Source of the DNA: Apodemus sylvaticus
Taxonomy: Eukaryota; Chordata; Mammalia; Rodentia; Muridae
DNA: 64,000 nt
Assembly (NCBI RefSeq): GCF_947179515.1
Contig: NC_067477.1
Coordinates: 131,304,465-131,368,464, forward strand
Direction of reading: 5' to 3'
Shown one piece after another: positions 31,970 through 41,959 of the stretch (position 1 is the stretch's first letter; each line of letters starts with the position of its first letter). The translations under genes were made by a program, and so were the position numbers. The notes beneath the pieces were generated by a model. That model was not told where the DNA came from, did no database searches, and was given only the letters and a program-made list of their open reading frames with translations.

Positions 31970-32381
31970 TGTAGCCGCCAGCAGCTACATGTAAACCAGG
32001 TTACCTGTTGAGAGAATTTTGGGGTCATAGGGAAGAGCGGCGAAAAGTACGGCTAAGTCAATGTTCACTGATCAAAGCCGTAAACTTTAATGGCGCCGGA
32101 CCTTTTAACAGTTTGGGCAAACCCTCCCCCCAGACTCCAGGCTGAGTTCCGGTGGAAGTTGTCTAGCTTCTCTTGGAGGTCTTCGTCTTGACTGCTCCGG
32201 CAGCTGGGTGGGTCACCTGTTTAATTCAGGAATCCCTATACCAGGAAGAACAATGAACTTAACCTTTACTACGTGCGCTCCACCCTAAGTGGAGCAGAAT
32301 CCTGGCTAACTGGGAGAAGTTAACCTTGACCAAAGTCAAACTCTGACCAAGTGCAAGACTGCCCCAATATGGCTCTGTACA
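31970..32381 (-). mobile_element. ERV 3' LTR (412 bp)
   Basis: TG...CA bounded; no difference found by eye against 36691-37102. Read on the minus strand it starts TGTACAGAGCC, has an ATTAAA signal within ccattaaagtttacggc (U3/R part) and ends with a hairpin-capable U5: TGTAGC and GCTACA separated by 8 nt (31970-31989 on the plus strand). It is the 3' copy because the polypurine tract abuts its right edge here. Confidence 0.95.
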
Positions 32382-32397
32382 TGTCCTCCCTTTTTTT
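32382..32397 (-). other. Polypurine tract of the ERV
   Basis: Minus strand reads AAAAAAAGGGAGGACA directly before the LTR TG, the expected plus-strand primer position. It fixes the element's orientation together with the PBS. Confidence 0.8.
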
Positions 32398-34737
32398 ATT
32401 AATTTGAACACGAGGAGGTAGAAAACAAGTGGATAAATATCCTTCATAAGAAGGCGGGCCTTAACCAGGAGGGGAAGCATTGACCGTAATTCCTCTTAAA
32501 TATTGTATAACGTCTTTTTCAGAGGAGGGGTAATAGGCTCCCTTATTATTTTAAGGACAGCCTCTCGACGTTAACCCCTATGCAATTAGGTGTACTTCCT
32601 GGGGACTCAGAAGCAGAAATTCACCTCCCCATGCAGTGCTTTGCCTCGCACGTCTCGCTGGTACCCATGTTTGTTCAAAAACAAACACACATAGATCTGA
32701 GTTCTATGTGGCTCCCTCTTTGGAGATCCACTTGTGTAAGTTTTGAAGCCAGGGGGGTCTGCAAGTGTCTTTAACAGACATGTAATCTCTCCATCCAGGT
32801 GAGCCTGGGTGGAGACAGCCAGTCTGCTTAACAGACAAGGTCAAGAGTTAAAGGTGGAATAGGATTAACTTGTCCCAGAAGTATCCAATTCAGTTGTAAA
32901 TTAACAACTTTAAGGATCCAAAGCTTGGCCTCTGAGGTGGGAGAGGTAGCCTTGTGAATCAAGAATTAAGCTGTTACTTCTCAGGAAAAGTGGAGACTAT
33001 ATGTTAAATTAACACAGCTGGCTGAAGATTGTTAGCCATCCTCAAAATTGGAATCTTCAATATTGGAATTATTTCTAGACCAGTCTATGGTTGAGTCAGC
33101 TGAGCACAATAAGGAGAAGAGTCATTTTAACTCTTCTAATTAATTTTTCCTAAGCTAGCATAACAGTCTCCATGTTTTGTCCCACAAAGTCTAAAAGCTT
33201 GAAGCTAGGCAATTTATCTAACCTGGGACATTTAACAATTGAGGTAAGTCAAGAACATATACCCAATATAGCTCTTATGTTACCATGGTCTGGGCATTCA
33301 GCAAGCACACAGTCAGCATATCTTCTGCAGCATTCTGTGGAAAAAACAGAGGACATGCCTTCTCCCCCAATATTAAATCAGGATCATGGCATATGTTAGT
33401 AAGTGAATTCCTTCATTTCACCTAGACATCAATATGTCTAATTACAAGATGTCATATACATTTAGCAAGGAGTTTCTTGGCATCCAAATTTTAAAAATTT
33501 TTTTTTTTTTTCTTAAAAACATGTAAGCATAATTTAAATTATATGCACAGGGACACAATTTCCCCTCTCTTCTTTCTTCCAAGAAGATATTGTTTTATTA
33601 ATTTAAGTTGGAACACAAAGTATAAACCATAACATAGGCAATAACTATGTAATTATATAAAATATAGTTGCTTTTTCTGTTAGAGCAGTTGCAACTAGAC
33701 AGCCTAAAAATGAATCATTAGTCACATGTACATATTTTTTAATCTTCTAAATTAGAAATATGAATATCATTTATCTGTAATAACTAAGTCCTCTAGGATT
33801 AACACCATTACGTGGTAGAGGTAGAAATTGAGGACATCAAGAACAAATCTTTATAATTTGATGTGCACAAAATATAAAATTATTTCAAATACCTAAAGGA
33901 CAGTCATTTAGAGAACATATCCTTTGTTCTTAGAAATTTGAATCACATTTGTATAAACTGTAGAAATTAAGAATTAGCAGTATTAAAAATGGACCAATCT
34001 TAAGCAATTATAAACCATGAGCTATGTATATCTACTATTATTAAAAGCTTGACCTTTAACATCTTAAAAATAGCTGCTATAGCACCCAATTCAGGTAACT
34101 GTGTTGAAGCAGGGAGAAACTTAAAGGAATAAACATGTGATCTGATAGTACAAATTATCTTTTGGATAACAATTATTAATTTTGCCTAAAAATGCTTACC
34201 ATGTAATAGACCAACCATTAATAATAAATTTGATTGTTGCTTGAAGCAAGGAACAAATGTTTCCTACCTTGAAAACAGAGGTTTAAGACCTTCTGTGGCA
34301 AGCTTAAAATGAGGTAAATATAAGATAAAGCCAATTAATATATCCTAACAACCTTTGAAAGCCATTTACCTAAAAATTCTAAAAGTCTATAGGAGCAAGG
34401 GCCTGTAACAAACATTCTATGAACATTATACACTGAAAATTTTAAGATCTTAACTTCTAGTATTGAAAGAGAGACAAACATTTTTTTTCTCACAGGACAT
34501 AAGGCTGTTAGCCATTCCTTGAGGCAAAAACTTTCTAATGAAATTGCTTTGTTGTTTCTTTAAAATTAGAAGCAAATGTTTTTATAATTATCAGAATGTA
34601 AAGTAAAAAACCAACCCTTTAAATTTACAATAATTTTGTAGGGAGTAGACAGGCCAAATGTTAATGCTTTTATAGCCTCCTTGACCTTTCATAGATTTGA
34701 ACTGCATTTTAACCCACACCTGGATAAGTCAAAAACC

Positions 34738-34763
34738 TTTTTTTTTTTTTTTTTTTTTTTTTT
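34738..34763. repeat. T26 run inside the ERV
   Basis: Uninterrupted; poly(A) on the element's sense strand. Confidence 0.95.
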
Positions 34764-35543
34764 AAAGCCAAACACTCCCTAGGTGGGGCCTGTAAGGCAG
34801 AAACAATTTCTCAAAACTTCCTCACTAGCTTCCCCTGAGGCAGCTCTAAGCTTTGCATTAACTCAAATGTAAATTTTTTTATCTGCCCTAGGATCCACCT
34901 TGAGTCCTTGGCAAGGACATTGTATGAGATTCCTCAAATGTAAATATCTTCTAATCTGAGCCTTTTATCTAAGACCAGACCCAAACCTACAAGGACAATT
35001 TAAGGATTAAACAAAAGAAACCTGTAATTCCACGGTCAAAGGAACCTGCTTGATATCAAATACATTTTCACTGAGATCTCCTTTTTAATTTTGGAGGGTT
35101 AAATTTTGCTCCTACCATTGTAGCCTATAAACTTGTGGAAAAGTGGCAATGGGCCCCTAAAACCCATAGCTGTATCACTCTCAAAATTATCTTAATTACA
35201 AAATGTTAACAATTACGAGCCTGCAAACTGAAAACTGTAGCCAATGACACACTGATTTTTATTGTAACTCAATGTTTTGTTGCAATATTAGAGCACAATT
35301 GTAATTTTGGAAGCAAATCTCAATTTTAAACAATCTATTTTCTTTAAAATTAATGGCAAACACATATTTACAGCACAAGGTTTGTATGCCAGTTCTTATG
35401 TTCAAGTGTATAACAGTGTAACTTATTAAAGAGACAATATTTTAGATCTTAATCTTCATTAAGTCTAATCTCCAGGCCAAGATTCACATGAAACACCATG
35501 CCAATTTAGGAGCGTCCCAAAGGCCTGTATTTCCTGGATTGCG

Positions 35544-35701
35544 TCATGCCACGTGGTGTTCTTCAAAATGGCGACTACCCTAAACTAAAAGCCTTAACCA
35601 TCATGCCACGTGTTCAAAATGGCGACTACCCTAAACTACCAGCCTTAACCATCATGCCACGTGTTCAAAATGGCGACTACCCTAAACTACCAGCCTTAAC
35701 C
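35544..35701. repeat. Three tandem 51-57 bp repeats with E-box and YY1-like motif
   Basis: Units at 35544-35600 (57 bp, with a 6-bp internal insertion), 35601-35651 and 35652-35701. Each carries GCCACGTG and, 7-13 bp on, CAAAATGGCGACTACC. The sense strand of the ERV reads GGTAGTCGCCATTTTG then CACGTGGC. Confidence 0.95.
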
Positions 35702-36003
35702 TAACTTTTGTTAATAACATTATACCTTTTAAATCATGTGCAGTGACTTAAGCCAATACTCTATAGTCAAGACATGCAAAATATACCTTTAAATCCAATT
35801 ATAAACAAGAACAAGGCATGAGTGGCGTTAGGCCACGTGTAGTTAGTTAAGATAGCTCTAACACTGAATCACCAGTTTTAAACTAACCTTTTCTTAATAA
35901 CACTATACCTTTTACATAATAACCAATTAATTTATAACTCTTTAGTCAAGAAATGTAAAGCCTTATATCATTAAAACCAATTAGAAACAAGTAAAAGGCG
36001 ACT
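35701..36003. repeat. Diverged tandem duplication, about 183-bp period
   Basis: 35701-35826 (ctaacttttgttaataacat...tataccttttaaatc...tagtcaagacatg) recurs at 35884-36003 (ctaaccttttcttaataaca...tataccttttacata...tagtcaagaaatg). Between them lies another CCACGTG (35833-35839), apparently a worn relative of the 51-bp unit. Confidence 0.8.
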
Positions 36004-36668
36004 ACATGAATTTCACAAGCCAAACCAAAGTCTTCCCAAATCTCGAGGTTTCTGGGCTTTTAAGAGCGGCTTTTTCCCCAGCCACGCTTGCCTCTTGAGT
36101 GAGCTGCGCTGTCGCGGCGTGGCTTTGAATCAATCCCCACACAAACTGTGGCTAGCTCAAGAGGTTACCAGCAGATGTAATCTTTACCAATTTTTTCTTT
36201 TTAACATGAAACAGTCATTCACACAAAGACACAGAGAGGACATAAACATACACATAGACAGTCGGTGCACCGGGACAAACACGGAAAGATACACAGAAAG
36301 TTAAGCATGCTTGTTAAGCAATTGCATCCATTTTCCTCTTTAAACAGCTCTTAGAAGCTATGGACATATGCCTATTTTTAAAAACCCCTTTCTTTTCGCC
36401 GAAATCAGCTCTTACGAGCTTTGGGCAAATGCCTACCAAATTCCTTCCCCATATTTCCCTATCTTATCAACCCAAGCAGTCCTGCGCTGGGTCCACGCAG
36501 TATGCTTGAAAAACTGTATCCATTCCTGCACTCACAACCATAGACACGAATTCACTAGCGCTAGTTTTGCCCTCTATGTTGCTTACCGTGCGGACACCAT
36601 TAATTTTCACCTTTTCCACGAAGCTTCGCTGGATAGGGCTACCTCAAGAAATTCTCTCGTGCCAGGTC

Positions 36669-36687
36669 GCCCCACGTTCAGGCGCCA
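36669..36687 (-). other. Primer binding site, tRNA-Lys-like
   Basis: Minus strand reads TGGCGCCTGAACGTGGGGC, three bases (TAG) inside the LTR edge. The mammalian tRNA-Lys1,2 3' end would give TGGCGCCCAACGTGGGGC, so this differs by one substitution and one extra base. Lys primers are typical of betaretrovirus-like (ERVK) elements. Confidence 0.8.
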
Positions 36688-36690
36688 CTA

Positions 36691-37102
36691 TGTAGCCGCC
36701 AGCAGCTACATGTAAACCAGGTTACCTGTTGAGAGAATTTTGGGGTCATAGGGAAGAGCGGCGAAAAGTACGGCTAAGTCAATGTTCACTGATCAAAGCC
36801 GTAAACTTTAATGGCGCCGGACCTTTTAACAGTTTGGGCAAACCCTCCCCCCAGACTCCAGGCTGAGTTCCGGTGGAAGTTGTCTAGCTTCTCTTGGAGG
36901 TCTTCGTCTTGACTGCTCCGGCAGCTGGGTGGGTCACCTGTTTAATTCAGGAATCCCTATACCAGGAAGAACAATGAACTTAACCTTTACTACGTGCGCT
37001 CCACCCTAAGTGGAGCAGAATCCTGGCTAACTGGGAGAAGTTAACCTTGACCAAAGTCAAACTCTGACCAAGTGCAAGACTGCCCCAATATGGCTCTGTA
37101 CA
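36691..37102 (-). mobile_element. ERV 5' LTR (412 bp)
   Basis: Same length and, by eye, same sequence as 31970-32381; identity implies very recent insertion or gene conversion. As the 5' LTR of the minus-strand element it would hold the promoter (TATAGG near 36959 is a weak TATA candidate) and points transcription leftward. Confidence 0.95.
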
Positions 37103-37393
37103 GGATGCTGTTTTTTTTTTTAAAGATTTATTCACATTTTAATTGCTCCAGAGCTTTTTTTTAAAAAAGTTACATTTTTGTTTATTTACTTTACATGCCT
37201 GTGCACATGTGCATGTGGAGATCAGAGGACAAGTTGTGGGTGCCAGCTCTCTCCTTCCACCATGAGGGGTTCAGAGATGGGACTCAGCTCAGGTGGTCTA
37301 CGCACGGGGGCATCTTGTCAGCCTGCTAACTGCCCAGCGTTTAAGGAAAGTCTTGGTGTGCCTCTCTTGGGCTGAGGAAAGGGTGGGCTAGAG
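37103..37393. repeat. 291-bp host direct repeat, right copy
   Basis: Begins at the base after the LTR's final CA and matches 31679-31969 throughout, including both homopolymer runs (T11; T8A6). After GGGCTAGAG it continues into unique TAGAGTCAGG, where the left copy continues into the LTR. Confidence 0.97.
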
Positions 37394-37831
37394 TAGAGTC
37401 AGGTTCTGTTTATGGAGAAGAGAGAGGAAAGAAATGGAAACAGACCATTGTCCTCGCTGGCCTGCCCTTTTCTCCCTAGGCACCAGACAGAATTACCACT
37501 CCGCCTGGAGGTCACCTCCCCAGCCACATCCCCAGGAAAGGGATAAAGGGAAAGAGTGTGTCACCAGGGCCACCCCAGGGAAGGATCTTGAGACTGACTA
37601 GAGGACCGCCTGGTCCTGTGGAGCATCCTTTAATGAGCGCTACACTTTCAGTTAGTCTGGCTTCCAAAAACCAAGAAACAAATAATTAGATGACTCAAAT
37701 AAGATTTTCCGTTTTTAGTTTTATTTGGGGCCTTTAAAAAAAAAAAAAAAACAACTTTTCACAGACAGGAGACCCAAACAAACAAAAGAAGTCGCAGATT
37801 GTTGGGATTATTTATTTATATAAACATTTTT
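37394..37831. other. Unique DNA
   Basis: Right flank of the ERV locus; A17 run near 37737. No gene signal. Confidence 0.4.
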
Positions 37832-38014
37832 AACAAGATTTTTATTTATTTTGTGTATGTGAACACACTGTCACTTTCTTCAGACACACCAGAAGAGGTC
37901 ATCGGATTCCATTACAGATGGCTGTAAGCCACCATGTGGGTGCTGGGAATTGGACTCGGGACCTACTGGAAGAACAGTCAGTGCTCTTAACCGCTGAGCC
38001 ATCTCTCCAGCCCA
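37832..38014 (-). mobile_element. B2: B2 SINE
   Basis: gaacacactgtcactttctt, gccaccatgtgggtgctggg, cgctgagccatctctccagc in reverse. Confidence 0.9.
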
Positions 38015-38216
38015 CAGACTGTTGTTGTTTTAATCCCTTCTAGACAATATCATTGAGGAAACTGTGGCCTGGGGCTCTGGGGCTGATTAAGGAATAAGTC
38101 CCTCTTCTGTCCATCTGTCCCCACCTTAGTCCCTAGTGTTGAGTGTCCAGTGATGGCAAGTTCCTTTGTCCTTTCTAATACATACTGAGGTCTATAATTA
38201 TCAAAAGTCTTAACAC

Positions 38217-38502
38217 GCCAGGTGGTGGTGGTGCATGCCTGTAATCCCAGCACACTGGGAGGCAAAGGCAGGAGAATTTCTGAGTTCGAGGCCATCCTGG
38301 TCTACAGAGTGAGTTCCAGGACAGCCAGGGCTATACAGAGAACAAAACAAAACAAAACAAATCCATAAAACCAAAAAAAAAAAAAAAAAAAAGAAAGAAA
38401 GAAAAGGAAAGAAAAGAAAAGAGAAGAGAAGAGAAGAAAAGAAAAGAAAAGAAAAGAAAAGAAAAGAAAAGAAAAGAAAAGAAAAGAAAAGAAAAGAAAA
38501 GA
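38217..38502 (+). mobile_element. B1: B1 SINE with giant (AAAAC)/(GAAAA)n tail
   Basis: ccaggtggtggtggtgcatg through acagccagggctatacagag, then AAAAC units, A20, and about 110 bp of GAAAA pentamers. A 14-bp perfect TSD, AAAAGTCTTAACAC, lies at 38203-38216 and 38503-38516. The tail is as long as the body. Confidence 0.96.
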
Positions 38503-38516
38503 AAAAGTCTTAACAC

Positions 38517-39082
38517 CAGGTCTGAGGTGAGAGACCAAGGCCAAGGGAGAAGCCTCTAACACAGGCTCTGGCTTTTGTTGTTGTTGTTTGATTGCTATAC
38601 GGATTGCAGCAGCTTTGATACTTTCCTCCTGGTGTGGAGAGGATGGCTACAGCAGGCAGGCCTGGCTCCTGAGCAGGCCAGGGCATCCGAGCCTCCCAGG
38701 TTCCGTTCCCTGTCCTTGCTTCATTGGGTCTGGGAGGGGGGTTCTTGTAGGAGAAAGGAGAAGGAAATCACCATGCCCTTGTTGCCTAGCAAGGTTGCCT
38801 CTGGGTCAGCAAGAACTAGGCTCAGGACCAGAATATGTGTGATGGACTCATTTTCCGTCCTCTGGCAAGCCAGCCTCACTGACACAGACCCTTTGCTTTC
38901 GTGGAATTAGGGGAAGGGGATTTATGAGGAGTGTGTTGGCTTCTTGGCTCTGAACGCCCTTCAAGCCCTCATTAGAGTATCTGCTGCTTTATGAAGCTTA
39001 GTAACCTGAGAGAATCCCAGCCACGTCATGGAATCAGACTGGAAGTCTACCAACTGAACAGGTGGGAAACTGTGTAGTGAGG
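38517..39082. other. Unique DNA
   Basis: The 111-codon frame at 38575-38910 has no recognisable domain and overlaps another frame of similar length. Confidence 0.4.
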
Positions 39083-39220
39083 AGCAGGTGAGACGGCTCA
39101 GCATTGGCTGCCAAGCCTGACGGCCTGAGTTCTATCCCCAGGATCCACACAGTGGACGGAGAGAACTGATTCGCACATAATTGCTCCCCAACTTCCATAG
39201 TGCGCATGCCCCACCCCCAC
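39083..39220 (+). mobile_element. B3: B3-type SINE
   Basis: gcaggtgagacggctcagca head, gcctgacggcctgagttcta, tccccaggatccacaca. Confidence 0.72.
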
Positions 39221-39296
39221 ACCTCTCTATTCTGTGACTGTACTGTAGGGCCTCGGCTGGGATCCTCCATTTCTGGTTCCTGTGCTTGCTTGCAGA

Positions 39297-39366
39297 TGTT
39301 GTTGTTGTTGTTGTTGTTGCTGCTGTTGCTGCTACTGCTGCTGCTGCTGCTGTTACTATTGCTGTC
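39297..39366. repeat. (TTG/CTG)n trinucleotide array
   Basis: Six TTG units then mixed CTG/TTG/CTA; poly-Leu, poly-Cys or poly-Ala/Thr frames over it are artefacts. Confidence 0.95.
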
Positions 39367-39369
39367 AAT

Positions 39370-39580
39370 TTTTTATTTTTACAGGGTCTCATGTACCTCA
39401 GGCTAGTTTTGAACTCTGTGTAGCTAAGGATACTCTGAGAAGGTTCCCCTGCCTCCATCTCCCAAGTGCTGGGATTATAGGCATAAATCACCACGCGCAG
39501 TTTATTCCATGCTGAGGTTTGAACCCAGAGCCTTATGCTTGCTAGACAAGCATTCTACCCACTAAACCACGTCTCCAATG
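39370..39580 (-). mobile_element. B4: B4 SINE
   Basis: B1-like part (cagggtctcatgtacctcag, caagtgctgggattataggc) followed by ID-like head in reverse (gaacccagagccttatgctt, ctacccactaaacca). Confidence 0.78.
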
Positions 39581-39589
39581 CGACCTTGT

Positions 39590-39735
39590 GTTACTGCTCC
39601 TCCTTCTTCCACTTCCAGAGTGCTGGGATTACAAGCATGCAGCACCAGGGCCAGTTTATGTAACACTAGGGGTTGAACCGGGGGCTTTACTCATGGTAGG
39701 CAAGTGATGTTCCAGCTGAGCTCCACCCTCAGACC
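39590..39735 (-). mobile_element. B4: Second B4 fragment
   Basis: gagtgctgggattacaagca, ggggttgaaccgggggcttt, gctgagctccaccctcagac; tandem with the one to its left. Confidence 0.7.
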
Positions 39736-40101
39736 CACGATCCCATGTTTTCTGGGTCAGTTCTAACCCTCCTGTAAGTGTGAGCTGTTCTATAGTGTCT
39801 CAACAAATTGCTTAAGTCAGGTTGGCTTTTGTTGCTTGCAGCCAATACCTCTGACTCTGACCATCTACAAGTCGGTCACGGTTCAGCAGATCATTCCAAG
39901 CATTTGTTGTGCCTTTGCCCTCCTGGCAATTCTATAAAAATCTAGAAAAGACGGAGTGGTTGGAAAACTTGACCACAACTGGGATATGAGCCAGAACAGC
40001 CAAGAACTCAAACATCAGGTCTTTGACTCTGTTAGGTTGAGGTGAAGGGGACAGAAGGCTGTAAGGTGTCTATCACCTCTTTAAAAGTATCTCTAACATA
40101 G
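39736..40101. other. Unique DNA
   Basis: Nothing recognised. Confidence 0.35.
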
Positions 40102-40226
40102 AAGCTGGGTGGTAGTAGCACATGTCTTTAATTTCAGCACCCAGGAGGCAGAGACAGGTGGATCTCTGAGTATGAGACCAGAGTGGTCTAGTGACTGAAA
40201 CAGCCAACGGCTATACGGAGAAACCA
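40102..40226 (+). mobile_element. B1: B1 SINE, diverged
   Basis: agctgggtggtagtagcaca, ggaggcagagacaggtggat, ctatacggagaaacc. Confidence 0.8.
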
Positions 40227-40560
40227 TGGCTGCTTGCTCCCTCCCTCTCTTAAACTTGCTTCCCTCTTGCCCTCTTGCTCCCCCTCTCTCCCCATTCCAG
40301 ACCCCCCTTCCCTCCACGTGTTCATGGCTGGCCTCTTCTTCTCTACTCTCTCCTTCTCTCTGCCTTTCTCTGCCTTTACTACTCTCTTAACTCCCCTCCC
40401 TATGCCCTAAATAAACTCTGTTCTATACTATACCACGTATCTGGTCCCTTGGGGGGAAGGGACGCCTCAGCATGGGCCCGCTAAGACACCCCCTTCCCCC
40501 ACACCTTACCACACCCCCGTAGAACATATTCTTATACCGCTTTATCTTTTTATAATCACA
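40227..40560 (+). mobile_element. Possible LTR fragment with pyrimidine-rich U3 and AATAAA
   Basis: CT-rich 40230-40400, then ccctaaataaactctgttct (AATAAA at 40410-40415) and ggggaagggacgcctcagca, an arrangement I associate with a mouse LTR R/U5. Family not named; no TSD seen. Confidence 0.35.
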
Positions 40561-41165
40561 ACAGTTAGAACATGATTGTGATTGTCCACAGCCTTTAAAG
40601 ATCATAGAGGCTGGGACCAAGTTTCCCTTGTGTCCCTGAGCACCCAGGTCATTTGAGAGATGTAGTAAATAAAACACAAGGGTGTGACAAAAGCCAGAGA
40701 GAGAGAATCTGGGGAGAGAAACTTATTATAGCCTTACTATCTCCTTATGAAAAGGATTGTCTCAGCTATGGAAAGCTGCCGATTAAAGCCTGTGAACAGA
40801 GCCAGCGCTGCGGGATTTACAGGTGCTGACTGAGGAGGGAGAGCCTGAAGCCCTCTGCCTCAGACACGCAGCAGGAGCCAACCACACTCCCAAGCAGGCA
40901 GAGCTGATTTGGGTCCAGCCCAGCAGCATGCCAGTCCATTTCTTCTTGGAACCTCCCCGCGCCCCCCCCCCCCCCCAAGAACGCCTGCAAGCTGAATCAA
41001 GATTGCTCTCCAAAAAAGCATTTGAATCTGTTTCAAAGGTGTTGACAGACTGGGAAGAGACCATCTGCGTCTAGAACGCCAGGCACAGTTTCACTACCCT
41101 GACCACTGGAGGGTAATGCATCACTTCTAGTAAGTTTGGCTTAGCAGAACATTCTCACTTAGAGT
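40561..41165. other. Unique DNA with a C-run
   Basis: Run of about 14 C near 40963. Overlapping frames on both strands carry no motif. Confidence 0.4.
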
Positions 41166-41167
41166 TT

Positions 41168-41215
41168 GCTTTTCTTTTTCTTTTTCTTTTTCTTTTTCTT
41201 TTCCTTCCTTTTTAA
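41168..41215. repeat. (CTTTTT)n tract
   Basis: Five to six hexamers with pyrimidine flank. Confidence 0.9.
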
Positions 41216-41466
41216 ATATGGACACGGTATCTTGCTACACACCCCAAGCTGGGTCAAGCACCTCATCCTGCCTCTCCCTCCTGGGTGCCAGGCTTCCGGT
41301 GCTGTGCCTAACTGGCTCTGGGTCCTCATTTGTTACAAACTGAGACTCCTGGGGTGGGGGGTGGGGTCTCAAGATAGGGTTTCTCTGTGTAGCCCTGGCT
41401 GTCTTGGAACTCACTCTGTAGACCAGGCTAGCCTCGAACTCAGAGATCTGCTTAACTCTATGTCCT
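41216..41466 (-). mobile_element. B1: Old B1-like fragment plus younger truncated B1
   Basis: 41216-41320 is a worn reverse SINE; 41365-41466 is clear B1 (gatagggtttctctgtgtag, gtagaccaggctagcctcga) that stops before the 5' head. Confidence 0.7.
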
Positions 41467-41569
41467 GAGACTGAGACTCTGTGTTCACTTCTTTCCTGGA
41501 AGTGAAAACGTGTGTCACTGTGGCCAACTCAGGTACTAATTCTTGTTTAAGGGATTAGGTAGTGAGAAC

Positions 41570-41727
41570 TTTAATTTTTATTACATTTACTTGTATGTGT
41601 GCATGTGTGGAGGTCAGAAGACAACTTGTTGGAGTTAGTCCTCATCCATGGGTTCTAGGGAGTCAACCCAGGCCCTCAGCTTGGTGGCAAAAGTCTTTAC
41701 CCATCTCACCATCTCACCATCCCATAA
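41570..41727 (-). mobile_element. B3: B3-type SINE
   Basis: tgtggaggtcagaagacaac, cttggtggcaaaagtcttta, then a duplicated ccatctcacc at the head end. Confidence 0.78.
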
Positions 41728-41764
41728 CCAGCATTTATAAGTTCTCATTTTCTTCTGGTTTTTT

Positions 41765-41959
41765 TTCTTCTTATTTTTAGATTTATTTATTTATTTTTAT
41801 GTATGTGAGTACACTGTTGCTGCCTTCAGACACACCAGAAGAGGGCATCTGATCCCATTACAGATGGTTGTGAGCCACCATGTGGTGGCTGGGAATTGAA
41901 CTCAGGACCTCTGGAAGAGCAGTCGATGCTCTTAACCACTGAGCCGTCTCTCCAGCCCT
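41765..41959 (-). mobile_element. B2: B2 SINE
   Basis: gagtacactgttgctgcctt, gatcccattacagatggttg, ctgagccgtctctccagccc; both flanks carry CTCATTTTCT as TSD (about 41746 and 41958). Confidence 0.93.

Larger units (their letters stand above)
32382..36690 (-). mobile_element. Non-coding internal region of a young ERV (ERVK/betaretrovirus-like by primer type)
   Basis: 4.3 kb between the LTRs. On the element's sense (minus) strand only one short frame of 60 codons or more touches it (from 32480), and I see no gag, protease, pol or env text, so it is a non-autonomous element that must be mobilised in trans. It is AT-rich, with an A26 sense run (34738-34763), tandem 51-bp repeats and a diverged duplication near its 5' end. 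Its name is unknown to me; ETn-like and ERVB-type non-coding elements share the plan. Confidence 0.85.

Noticed and set aside
35544..35701. CRISPR-like array of spaced repeats
   Set aside because: Units are contiguous tandem repeats without unique spacers, in a vertebrate ERV.
32382..36690. Search for gag/pol/env remains
   Set aside because: On the minus (sense) strand only a short 73-codon frame at 32259-32480 reaches in, and it lies mostly in the LTR; no protease, RT or integrase motif text could be seen.
36368..36715. 115-codon plus-strand frame near the ERV 5' end
   Set aside because: Antisense to the element, crosses the PBS into the LTR, and has no retroviral or cellular domain.
38302..38562. 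Phe/Leu/Ser-rich hydrophobic frames
   Set aside because: Reverse translation of the GAAAA array; the same artefact is seen at 50198-50682 and 62486-62807.
39200..39515. Poly-Leu / poly-Cys frame resembling a signal peptide or membrane segment
   Set aside because: Encoded by the TTG/CTG trinucleotide array followed by B4 SINE sequence.
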